This document shows positions 10,803 through 22,300 of a DNA stretch of 64,000 nucleotides, piece by piece; the first letter of the stretch is position 1; each line of letters opens with the position of its first letter. The notes under the pieces are model-generated. The model saw only the letters and a list, made by a program, of their open reading frames with translations, searched no databases and was not told where the DNA came from. This DNA comes from Lucifuga dentata (lineage: Eukaryota; Chordata; Actinopteri; Ophidiiformes; Bythitidae), in the NCBI GenBank assembly GCA_014773175.1, contig VXCM01003145.1:1-64000 (forward strand), given 5' to 3'. The position numbers and the translations under genes were made by a program.

Positions 10803-12494
10803 AATCCTAAACACAAACAGAAAAACTCCACAAACTGACACCAGCTCCTCAACAGTGCCTAAATCTTTATTTTTAAGTAAGCTACATTTTTCTCCAAATT
10901 AGACAGTTTTACATCATGACACAAGAGTAACTTAAATTATCTATAGCCGACATGTACGCTTGATTCCAGTCTCGATGGAAGAATAGACCCAAAAATTAAA
11001 AAAGAAAACGTTAACAAAAAGCCCTCTTGTGAACACAGCCTCCATTCCACATCTGTTAAAGGTGTCATTAGCCAGAATCTGTCCAAACCCCAACGTGGAG
11101 TCGTCGATTGTCCGTAGCTGTTAGCGTAGCATGGTAGCATGTTAGCGAGTTAAACCACAGTGAGTTGATAAAGAGCTTGAGTTGTTCCAGTCAGTTGGTG
11201 TGCATTCGTTATAATGTCTTGGCTAAAAAAAAAAAAAACCAAAACAACAACAAAAAAATTTAAACAAACCACTTAGGGGTTCGTTTCAACAGGAAGTTGC
11301 AAAGTCAATGGCACTGTAAAAGTATGAGAACGAAACGGGAGGAGAGCTGGGCAGGAGGATGAGAAGTACGATGCTCCTTAAACGCCACAGCAGCTTTTCT
11401 TTTAGCTGCAGACCGGAGAAGTGTCAGGAAACTTGCAACTGTTTTTCTTCCAAATTTGAGATCCCTTCACAACCGGTACAGTCCTTTCTGCAGGTGTTTT
11501 ACCTCTTTCCATTCAGAAATAGTCACCTTTGCATTGGTTTGGACTTTAATCCGAGTCCATGTACATTTATTTTACACATTCACAGTTCAGGGATACAAAC
11601 TCTGAAAGCACAATCTGCAAGTTCACCCATGAAAAGCCTTCTCCAACAGTCACCTTTTCAACAGTTTCTCCACGTGTGGAGTCTCTGATGGACTTGCTGT
11701 TTGTCTGTTTCGAGAAAGTCTCGTCAAAGACGAACAAAACCAGAAAACTAAAAGCCAGAGATGGCAAAAGCTCAGCTATGTACAAGTCAAACTGCCCAGG
11801 CAGGAAAAAAAAAAGCTGTATGATGGCACAGTTATGGGATTTCTTTGCCACGTCAAATGAAGTCAAACATGTGATCGAACGGTTTCAAAGAAATCCCGCT
11901 GCGTTGCGTTTATGTGCCAGAAAACTCTTGAAACAAGTGTGAAGATTTTCTATGACACACCAACATGTCTAAACCGCCTTTCTCCACTTTTTCCAAGAGA
12001 AAACAGAAAAGTCCAAACTGTACATGAATTATTTGCAGCAGAGGGCGATGAAAGCTGACGAACACCAAAACGCAAACAGAAACACACCCAACATGTTTAA
12101 ATGAGTTTTTGGCTCCAAAACTGATCAGATGTCGGGTTCGTACATCCACACACAGAGAGATTTTAAAAACCACAGGCCAAACTTCACCATAAACCGTCTG
12201 AGATTCGTGTGTGTGTGTGCTGTGTGTCTTCCCACGCATCCATTCTGTGCTTTACGTGGTTTATTTAGATCTTATTCGTGGCCGTAAAACATCAGATTTG
12301 CTTTAAACACAGCGTATCTGAAGATCTCTACGCAAAGTTGCAACGTGTCCACCAGGTGTCGCTGTTGCTGCTCAGAAAAAGAGCTTCAGTGTGTTATTAT
12401 GTATTTTATTAAATATTGTCCATTAGCTGGAGTTGTCTACTTATTGTCTCTGAAGCGGACAAAATGTGTACGTTTGTGGAAATACATGTAACTG

Positions 12495-12970
12495 AGTAAG
12501 CATGTTCATACGGAGGGGACACGGGAAGAAAAAAACATCTGTGGAAGGAAAAAATAGCAAGTCCTTTTGCGAGATAACGTAAAAGTTTTGCGAAATAACG
12601 CAATGCTTTCGTGAGATAAATCAAAACTTTTCCGAGATAACGCAATACTTTAGCGAGATAACGCAAAAGTTGACCCTTCATTGAGAAGAAGTGCGACAAT
12701 ATATCTGGGTCACTCATCCGTGCATTGCTAGGCAACAATGTAGCGATTTGTCAAGTTGTATTTATATTTTACTTTACTAAAATATAAAGACTGTCAGTTG
12801 GTGCTTGGGTCTTTATCACTTGCATTATCTTGCAAAAGTTTTGTGATATAACGCAATACTTTTACAAGATCTTGCAAAACGTTTTGCGTTATCTCGCCAA
12901 AGGACCCGTTTTATTTTCTTCCACTGATGTTTTTTACTCCTCCCTTGTCCCTTTAGGGGCTCCATATGTT
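12495..12970 (+). mobile_element. Inverted-repeat element with internal 21-bp array
   Basis: The left arm (GGAGGGGACACGGGAAG, then AAACATCTGTGGAAGG and GTCCTTTTGCGAGATAACG) is the imperfect reverse complement of the right arm ending at about 12966. Inside the left arm is a tandem array at 12565-12669, and inside the right arm a shorter degenerate set in opposite orientation (12830-12900). No coding frame is present. Confidence 0.7.
12565..12669 (+). repeat. Five tandem 21-bp units (GAGATAACGCAA)
   Basis: Five consecutive 21-base units of the form TTTTGCGAGATAACGCAAAAG, each differing at a few positions. The period is exactly 21 throughout. Confidence 0.9.
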
Positions 12971-13537
12971 AATTATCACCATGATCCAAATTCTCAAAAT
13001 TATTTTGTTCACTGATCCCTAATTTGATTTTGTAATAATTTTAATCATCATAAAATAATCATTTTGTCCGACTCCAAAGTGCGCATGAAAACACGTTTAT
13101 AGTAGCATCTTATCGCAAGAAGTCATTCTAAAGATAATTTCAAGCCAAATATTGAAATTCACATATTCTTCATTTTGCTGGAGACATTCTGGGATCTATT
13201 GGTTAAATTTTTCTCTCCCACCTTGACATGAAATCAGCTCTACTAGAATAATACATATTTTACTTCCTTTACAACATGAAACTATTTAATAAATGGTTGA
13301 AAGTCAGGAAAAGAATGGAAAAATCTACGTAGGAATGGGATTATAAAAATAGCATCTGCAGTGTTTAATGTTTTACTTATTTTGAAGAATTTTGACATTT
13401 TCTGTTCATTTTCCTTCATTTTCTCGTGGGAAACATTGAGTTTATGTTTAATAATCCAGATATTTTTTGATTTAACAGAATTAGTAAAAATTGAAAACAG
13501 CACGCCAAGCATCATGCTCTGACCCCAAAACAATTAA

Positions 13538-14111
13538 AGGACCATACCAACCATTTTGCATGTTTGAGCCATTTTCATACATGTAACACTACTGACAATC
13601 ATTTCCCAAAGCAAAGCATACTACTGGAACGGTGAATTAAAAATGTTTTTCCTACCTTCCAGACCTCCATTGGTTTCAGTTCATTCTCCTATTAAAATCA
13701 ACTTGTTGATACTGTAAACGTTCTTGGGATAGGTAATCCATCATCACCAACAAGACGTGTATTCAGGTTTTTTTTAGAAGTTATGCAATTTTAGCTTTTA
13801 AGCTCAATAAAAAGCGTGGAGTGAATGTATGCCTCCACCGGGGAATATAGTCCCAAAAGAAGACCTGTGTTTATGGAAAAATTTAAAGGACCATGACTTC
13901 ATAAGGCTGCGTAACTATTAGCAGGAGAAACATGGATTTTTAAGGTGGGTGTATCACTTGAATATTTGATTTTGAAATATTAAGAGATTTTGCAAAATAT
14001 CAGGAAAGCTGAAATATGGTTTTATTCTTTGGGAAATGTTTGTCAGTAACGCAACATGTATGAAAACTGAATATATTAGGCTCAAACATGCAAAATGGCC
14101 GGCATGGTCCT
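13538..14111 (+). mobile_element. TTAA inverted-repeat element, full length (copy 3)
   Basis: Flanked by TTAA on both sides (13534-13537 and 14112-14115). Termini AGGACCATACC...GGTATGGTCCT-type extend into roughly 80-bp inverted repeats containing TTTTGCATGTTTGAGC, CATACATGTAAC and ACTGACAATCATTTCCCAAA. The interior has no open frame. TTAA target use suggests a piggyBac-like source; that is inference. Confidence 0.9.
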
Positions 14112-14115
14112 TTAA

Positions 14116-15912
14116 AGTTTTTCAGCCCCTCTGTGGCTGCTTGCAGTTCCTCTTAAAAATAATCTGACGTCATGCTTTTTAATGTTTTTTAAATTGTCAT
14201 TACATTTCCATAGTCACGTTTGAATGAGAATCCCTTGACGTGAACGTAACGAGAGCGAGCGCTAAACCTGGTGAACACGCAGCTTTTGTAAAGTTAACAA
14301 GATGCTCATCTGAGCCATGGGCCAATTGTGCACAGTGCAGGGGCGGAGCCAGACAGCAGGGAAGGACACATCTGCACACCAGGTGTGACCACACAGGTGA
14401 GAAAATGGAATGAAAAGGAAAAAAAAAAATACAATCAGACAGCCTTGCTCACACTTCATAGAGCAGAATTCAAACTGCGCACCCAAAACAAAAAACATAC
14501 AAAAGTTAAAGAAAAATATTTTCAAAGCACAACATTAAGTTTTTTTATATCCTACATCCAGCTCGATAGCGACATTAATAGTTCAACAAGGTCAATATAT
14601 TTTTATATCATTTTAAGGTACCTCTTATATTTTTCTGAGTATTTACAACTGTACAAGCAAAGCACACACTCCAAAGTGCACAAATTTAATACAGTATTGA
14701 CTAGTTTTGCATTTACAAGGTTTATATTTTCCCAAAAAACAAACTGAAACTATTAAACAAGAAACAAAAGGACAATCAAAATGATTCTTTTTCGTACATT
14801 TTACAAAAAAAAAAAAAAAGGGGAAAAAACAAATCAAACGCTGCTAGATTTGTACTCTCTCAGTAAGACTTGTGACGTCTGGTGCGTCTAAATATCTTCC
14901 ATCTGTCACGTTTTTGGGTTTTTTTTTTTTGAAAAGAAATAAACTCTATGCTTGTCTTGTATAAAAGTTAAGGCAAAGTCATTTTTCAAGTTTAAATAAA
15001 ATTCAAGTTTCTCAAACACTGGATGGACATTTTTACATTTTGCTGAAATAGAGACCTAGATGCATCTCTATTTTTTCTTCTCCCTAAAAATAAAACTTAA
15101 TGATATTTCTCATGTAATAAACAGCATTGGTTTATAAATAAGTGGATATGGTGCATTTTCATCTCGTTTACCATTTCCACCAATGAGAAAAAAAGAAAAA
15201 AAAAAAAAAANAAAAAAAAAAAAAAAATCAACCCATCCTAGTGCATCACAGTCCTTCAAAATGAAAAAATAATTTTTAGCAAACTCCAGATTTGGCGTTC
15301 AAATCGAAAGCAGCTGTGAGCGTGAGAACAGGCTTTAAATGAAGGATAGGCTCCTGTTTCCTCATAGTGGGATTACCCAGAATGCTTGTCGTTAGCAGGA
15401 AGACTTTGACGAGACATGCGAGGTCTCAGGTCATGTAGGTGTATTTCTCCCAACAGATATTTTGTATAGTACAGTGGTTTTTATATATATATGTGTGTAT
15501 ATATATATAGATGCATCTGAAGTGACTAATTCAAAGATTAACCTGAGCACACGGAGGAAACTCATCCTGAAACGGCTGCTTTTATGTTTTCAGACTATTT
15601 ACCATTTCAGGAAAAAGACGTGAGACGACCAACCTGGACTAAAATAGTGCATCGATACTTTTAGCCGATAGATTAGAGTCACACCTCTAAGATGCAGTTG
15701 GTTTTCTGTCAAAATGTCTGCTACAGGAGACAGATTCGCCAACCGCGGCTGAAACGTGCCGTAATGTGTCGAGTTCCCTTCCTCGCATCTGTGTTCTTGC
15801 TACTTCACATCAAAACGGGAATTAAAATAGGATTAAATGCTGCTTATATCCTCAAATATCTGCATCAGCGTGGCAGCTAATTTCAGCCTCGTCAGTGTAG
15901 CTGAAGGTTTAA
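14116..15912. other. Non-repetitive AT-rich stretch, no gene seen
   Basis: The span is mostly unique sequence with a poly-A tract carrying the N at 15211 and a small ATATAT/GTGTAT tract near 15483-15510. It may be part of the larp4b 3' UTR on the minus strand. Short frames on both strands show no domain. Confidence 0.4.
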
Positions 15913-16488
15913 AGGACCATACCGTCCATTTTGCATGTTTGAGCCTAATATATTCAATTTTTATACATGTAATGTTACTGACAATCATTTCCAAATCATA
16001 CTACTGGAACGGTGAATTAAAAATGTTTTTCCTACCTTCCAGACCTCCATTGGTTTCAGTTCATTCTGCTATTAAAATCAACTTGTTGATACTGTAAACG
16101 TTCTTGGGATAGGTAATCCATCATCACCAACAAGACGTGTATTCAGGTTTTTTTAGAAGTTATGTAATTTTAGTGTTTAAGCTCAATAAAAAGCGTGGAG
16201 TGAATGTATGCCTCCACCGGGGAATATAGTCCCAAAAGAAGACCTGTGTTTATGGAAAAATTTAAAGGACCGTGACTTCATAAGGCTGTGTAACTATTAG
16301 CAGGAGAAACATGGATTTTTAAGGTGGGTGTATCACTGAATATTTAATTTTGAAAGATTAAGAGATTTTGCAAAATATCAGGAAAGCTGAAATACGGTTT
16401 TATAATTTGGGAAATGATTGTCAGTAATGTAACATGTATGAAAATTGATTATATTAGGCTCAAACATGCAAAATGGCCGGTATGGTCA
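15913..16488 (+). mobile_element. TTAA inverted-repeat element, full length (copy 4)
   Basis: Same orientation and structure as copy 3. The left flank is TTAA; the right terminus is mutated to GGTCAT followed by TTTG. Confidence 0.9.
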
Positions 16489-18985
16489 TTTTGAAGTACA
16501 TAAAGGATGTAACATTTACTTCTTAAATGCAACAGCAGTGTTCAATTTATCTCGTGGCGGAGAAATGAAGTGGCAAGAAGGAGTTTGTGCTTCGGTTAAT
16601 CTTTTAACAGTTTTTAAAGTTACGATAGATCAAAGCGTGCAAACTTGTCAAATGAAAGAATTTGCGTTGAACTACGAGAAACCAAATGAGCGAACACGCT
16701 GACAGAACGATAAAAAAACAGGACGAACAACTCTGGCGGTAAAGACTCAACGCCGAAGGGAAGGAGGAGCCGAAGCTCTTCCTCTTCAGTGATCCCGTTC
16801 CTGTTGGAACTCCTTTGCTTTAATGACTTCCTGTTAAACAGCAGAATCGGACAGTTCAACACCGCTCCCGTGACCTCCTACAAAATCGCTTCCTTGCTGC
16901 ATTAGAGCAAAACACTCCTGCACGGCTACATTCCAAACGACCTGCTCATCATTTCCCTTCAGCTTATTCTTAGCAATGTTTATTTCTATTCTCACTTTCC
17001 ATAGTCATCAATTATGAACATCTTATCAATGAAAACTCATGTTAATACTAAGTCAGCGATGAAAAAAAACCAAACCACTGCATGTCCACGTGTGCAACTC
17101 CTTCACCAAAAATAAAAATTTAAGTCGGCTTAAGCATCACGCCATCAAAAATAGAACTTGCAGGACGTGATGACACAAGCCATCATGAATGCTGGGCTCA
17201 ACAACAGACAAGTGTTTTTTTCTTTACTTTTTCAGGATTAAATAATCTTCCCTTCTTTTTTTTTGCTTCAGATAAGATGATAATTTTTGTCTGTAGATCT
17301 TACTGTCGCTAACAGTGCAAAGATTGCATTGATGCAAATCAAGCATTTCTATGTACAGTATTGGTTGAACTGCAGTAACAGATTCCAGGATTCAAAGTGT
17401 CGAGCACCAGAACGAGAAGAAATGTGAGAAACGGGTCACTGATTGAATGAATTTGTCCAGCAACATTTGGATGCGGTTTCCTTTCTGTACCAAAATCATC
17501 ATTTGGTGCATTTTAGCCAGAAGAGGAAGCTAATATGTTTGTCCCCTGGTTACAGAAGGCTGTCAGAAAAAAGAAAAAAAAAAAAACTGACTCAGCAGAT
17601 TCTTCTAATAAGTTCCAAACCGTGCATAATGATATCAGTCAAAGAATAGACGAACCAAAATGTAGGAAGCGTGTAAATGTCAGCTAGTGTTGATTTCCCT
17701 CCTTCCTCCTCACAAACCTCAACTCTTCCAAAGAGAAGCAGTCCGAATCACAACAACGGCTCAGAATTTGGCGGCCTGAAATACGCCGGTATGTGCCTGT
17801 GGCGAAAACAATTCCATTCGTAGCAAAGGTTACAGGTGCTAACTGGATGTTGTAATAGCTTTCCCTCTTTTTCCAGAATGTAATGCCAACAAAATTAAAC
17901 CAGAATCCAGATTTGCCACATCTTTTGTGACTTACAAATGGAAAAAAACCCAAAAAACAATCATGCCAAGTCATTACATTTCCTATGAACGGATAAATAT
18001 TGGCCAAATGCAGACAATAGGTGCCTCATTTTCTCATTTGTCATCAAGCAAAGTTTTGTCATGTGTGTACATATCTGTCAGCAAGAGATATGTACACATG
18101 GCCTCCCTGCCTGCTGCTCAAACGTCAGAGCGAGAAATCGTTGAGTTCACGCTGAACGGACAGAAGCAATGCGACATAGCGGCTAGCAGTGTTAGCATAC
18201 AGTTAAAAAAAATCAGCTTGGACAGTGTAGAGGGAAGAGGGGATTCTTTACAGAGAAAATCAGAAGTTGAAATCGCTGCGTGCTCTCAAAGTGGTACCGA
18301 GCGAGGATTCGTAGCGGGAACGTTAGCGAACGAAGCTAAGCCGGCGTAAAAGATGAAAGACTGTGAGATTCCATTATCAACAAAAATGTCATCAAGTGTG
18401 AAAAAGGATTCACACAATCGCTTGAGATGATGTAAACCAAAGGACCCAAGTCTTGTTGTGGTAAGAGTTAGGTGTATAGTCTCGCACGTGGATTTAAAAA
18501 AAACAAAAAAAAAAACNAAAAAAAAAAAAAAAAAAAAAAAAAACTATCACAGCCAAACAAGATGGAGTCTATTGTATACACTCTTTCCCATCATCCACTG
18601 GGGCGGCTTTGAACAATGCCCTGCTCCGTGCGAGACTAATTTAATCCCACAAAAGGCAGTTTGGACAGAATGAATACATTTCTGTGTCTGCGCCAAGTTA
18701 CAGACCGTCACAACTGTAACGCAAAAGAGGAAAGGAGAAATAAAACTGAAATTAAAAAAGCAAATAAATAGAATAAAAAGAATGAAACAGTGCTCTACAT
18801 GCACGGTAAAGTGCTTTTTTTGTCTGCAAGCCCTGATCCAGAAAAGGCGGCGTCCTCTCTGCTCGTTTGTGACTGGTGATTCTGGGATGTAAGTATTTAA
18901 TAGCCCTGACTTATATTTCCTTTTTTAAATGCATTTGTGGGAGATGAAGGGGGTTGGAGGACTCCAGGAGGTGCGGGGTGTCACC

Positions 18986-19309
18986 CTACTGTGGGGACTT
19001 GGGTGGGGTGTGATGGGGATCTTTGCTGGAGGTTTTCCCTGGGTGGGGGGGCGGGGAGACCCATCGCCCAGTCGGCCTTCGAGCCTCCCGTGGGGGTCTT
19101 CCCGTCGTGGCTGCAGAGCCAGGTTTGGAGGAGGAAGAGGGGTATGTCTCTCTGGCTTTGGCCTCGCTGGAGGTCTCAGAGCACTTCCTCTCTTCGCCTG
19201 CAGGGGCAGCGCAGGCTGGCTTGGTTTCCTTTGGGGCTGGCGGTTGCTGTAGTGTTGGGGCGTCTTTAACCCGCTGGCAGATCTCAGCGTAGGAGGGTTT
19301 CCTCAGCTC
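18986..19309 (-). CDS. larp4b: larp4b exon 17 (last coding exon)
   Basis: Acceptor TCCCCTGGTAG, 107 codons and TAG at 18988-18986. Starts [13 protein letters not shown] and ends TPPKSPQ, both identical or nearly so to human LARP4B. The antisense strand is also open, which is a shadow of GC-rich coding sequence. Confidence 0.96.
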   Translation of the reverse strand, partial: ELRKPSYAEICQRVKDAPTLQQPPAPKETKPACAAPAGEERKCSETSSEAKARETYPSSSSKPGSAATTGRPPREARRPTGRWVSPPPHPGKTSSKDPHHTPPKSPQ

Positions 19310-22300
19310 CTACCAGGGGAAAAAAAAAAAACAACGCGGCGGTCACATCATGCTTGTTTCTTAGCTTATTAAAATATTAAGTAAAGATAAAAAGATATAA
19401 TTTAAAGGACCATACCAGCTATTTTGCAGGTTTGAACCTAATATATTCAGTTTTCATACATGTTACGGTACTGACAATCATTTCCCAAAGGATAAAACCG
19501 TATTTCAGCTTTCCTGATATTTTGCTAAATCTCTTAATCTTTCAAAATCAAATATTCAAGTGATACACCCACCTTAAAAATCCATGTTTCTCCTGCTAAT
19601 AGTTACACAGCCTTATGAAGTCACGGTCCTTTAAATTTTTCCATAAACGCAGGTCTTCTTTTGGGACTATATTCCCCGGTGGAGGCATACATTCACTCCA
19701 CGCTTTTTATTGAGCTTAAACACTAAAATTACATAACTTCTAAAAAAACCTGAATACACGTCTTGTTGGTGATGATGGATTACCTATCCCAAGAACGTTT
19801 ACAGTATCAACAAGTTGATTTTAATAGCAGAATGAACTGAAACCAATGGAGGTCTGGAAGGTAGGAAAAACATTTTTAATTCACAGTTCCAGTAGTATGC
19901 TTTGGGAAATGATTGTCAGTAACATTACATGTATGATAATTGAATATATTAGGCTCAAACATGCAAAATGGGTGGTATGGTCCTTTAATCACAATCAATA
20001 TTAGATGGTTGCAGGATTAAGCCACAATCATTTTACCGCTTTTGTTGATGCCGATATTGATTTTGTGATGGATGTGTCTGAGAAGCATTACAAAGGTCTG
20101 TGTTGGAGGAGGAAAACAAATGAGGAAAAAGAGGAAATCAATACTGACCGTTGCAGCACCGTTGACCTGCACTGATTTGCTTGCAGTGGACAAAGTGCCG
20201 GGAACTCGTTCCACCGACAACTGCGTCTCCTTTGGCTTCACCTCTGCTGCCTTCACCTCCCTGAAACAACACAAACAGGAGATGTTACTGCAAACATTAA
20301 AAAAATAATAACACGCGACACACTTTCAAATACTTTAAACAGGCAGAATCATGAAAAAAGAGAATGAGAAAACAGGGCCATGGACCGAACTTGGTGTTTA
20401 TATTTAAAAGACCATACCAGCCATTTTGCATGTTTGAGTCTAATATATTCAATTTTCTTACACATTAACGTTACTGACAATCAGTTCCCAAAGCATACTA
20501 CTGAAACAGTGAATTAAAAATATTTTTCCTACCTTCCAGACCTCCATTGGTTTCAGTTCATTCTCTATTAAAATTCAACTTGTTGATACTGTAAACGTTC
20601 TTGGGATAGGTAATCCATCATCACCAACAAGACGTGTATTCAGGTTTTTTTAGAAGTTATGTAATTTTAGTGTTTAAGCTCAATAAAAAGCGTGGAGTGA
20701 ATGTATGCCTCCACCGGGGAATATAGTCCCAAAAGAAGACCTGCGTTTATGGAAAAATTTAAAGGACCGTGACTTCATAAGGCTGTGTAACTATTAGCAG
20801 GAGAAACATGGATTTTTAAGGTGGGTGTATCACTTGAATATTTGATTTTGAAAGATTAAGATTTATCCTTTGGGAAATGATTGTCAGTAACGTAACACAT
20901 ATGAAAATTAAATATATTAGTCTCAAACATACAAAATGGGTGATAAGGTCCTGTAAGGTGACATATTTGGTCTGAAATTCATACGGGAGGTTCCTTAGCT
21001 AAAGAAGTTGAGTCTTTTACCAAGATACCGCTCACAAATGATAATTAAAGTGTTTAAAATGACAAGAACTTGTAAACAAGAGGCCATATTTGAAAAATCT
21101 GATCAAGAAATACAATTAAATTGCATTTATTTGACAATATAAATCTGCCATATTACAAGTCAGATGATAAAAAAAAAATGTCTTGGATCTTGTACCTTGG
21201 ATCTTGTAAATGTGGATGAAAAAGCTGCTTATAGATGCTTTAACACATTTCAGTGCTTCACAGTGAATAAATGTCAGCTTTTATTTAATGCTTACGCTGC
21301 TGGTAGGGAGGGAGGGGGACAGTGTGGCGTGCCGGCTGGGTTCAGGATCGGGGCCGAGGCTGGTATCAGGGCGGTCGGTGAAGGCTGGAAGCTCATAGGC
21401 ATCGTGGAGGTGGAGGTCCGAAGAGGGTCTTTGAGGCCTCCAGGAGACGGAGCTCCTCCAGTACTGATGTCAGCACTTACAATCTGCAACAACAGCATGC
21501 AGGCAGGGAAAAATAAGACCATGCTGTTTACGCAAACACGTCTTCACAAGTTTGTTCTCGATTTCGTGTTTGATAGGAATCCCTCGATACCCAAGAGATA
21601 ATTTTACATACAATACGGCCACAAGGCAAAACGCTTTACAGACAGTGATTAACAGGGATTCCTTTTAAGGTGATTTAGCAATATGTATTAGACAGAGAGG
21701 ATAAAAACTTAGATCAGACATATTAAAACAGAAATCAGGCTAAATAAATGAAGACTTTTAAAGTCTTAATACATAAATGATCATTTACACGGCAGAAAAG
21801 GACTATATTTAATTCAGCTGCTGAGGGTCAAAATGCAGATTGGACTATTTATTATTCCATGCCCCAATTTTGGTTATTGCCTTTTAAAAAGTCACTCCTT
21901 AAGACGGTGAATTATATAATCTATTCAGTTGTACTCAGACTTTTTAAGGATTTAAGGCAGGGATGGGTGACTTTCATGAGGAGGGGGGCCACTAAAATTT
22001 TATTCTCATGGTTAAAGGGCCGTCCCCTCTCTTGTTCTGTCGCTGTGGACAGGAAAAGAGATGAGACGTTTGCTCTTGGAGATATACAAGGAATAAACAG
22101 GAAAATAACTGCTTCTGCTGGATGTTAACGCACAGTGCTGCTTCCCCCCACCCCCCATCCTGCCCTAATCTCATTCTTTTGTTGAAAGCTTTGCTAGAAT
22201 GAAATGGATGGTAGTAAAAACAGCTGCTAATGACCGAGCGCCCTCTGCTGATGGGTGGTGGTAATACAAAGGAAAACTTTTTATACTTTTCATTTCTATT

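Larger units (their letters stand above)
5641..10849. other. dip2c-larp4b intergenic region, no gene seen
   Basis: No exon was recognised on either strand. Most of the sequence is accounted for by inverted-repeat elements, simple repeats and retrotransposon tails listed separately. About 6300-6700, 6850-7200 and 9130-9860 are AT-rich and featureless; 9420-9600 repeats variants of a TTTTTATTGTGC / TTTTGTACAG phrase, which may be an old retrotransposon. Confidence 0.55.
10850..18985 (-). other. larp4b: larp4b 3' UTR and downstream region, end unresolved
   Basis: Sequence beyond the larp4b stop codon on the minus strand. No further exon of any gene is seen. Minus-strand AATAAA signals occur at about 10866-10871, 11565-11571, 12265-12270 and 12405-12410, so the 3' UTR could be 6.5-8 kb if no nearer signal is used. 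Mammalian LARP4B has a 3' UTR of several kilobases as remembered, so a long one is plausible. Two TTAA elements and a 21-bp-array element lie inside this span. The true cleavage site needs transcript data. Confidence 0.4.

Noticed and set aside
12565..12669. Regular 21-bp repeats considered as a CRISPR-like array
   Set aside because: Units are directly contiguous with no spacers, and the setting is a eukaryotic inverted-repeat element.
18929..19292. Three overlapping plus-strand open frames
   Set aside because: They are antisense to larp4b exon 17, whose minus-strand frame matches the conserved C terminus; the openness comes from GC-rich codons.
21164..21601. 145-codon plus-strand frame
   Set aside because: Antisense to larp4b exon 15.
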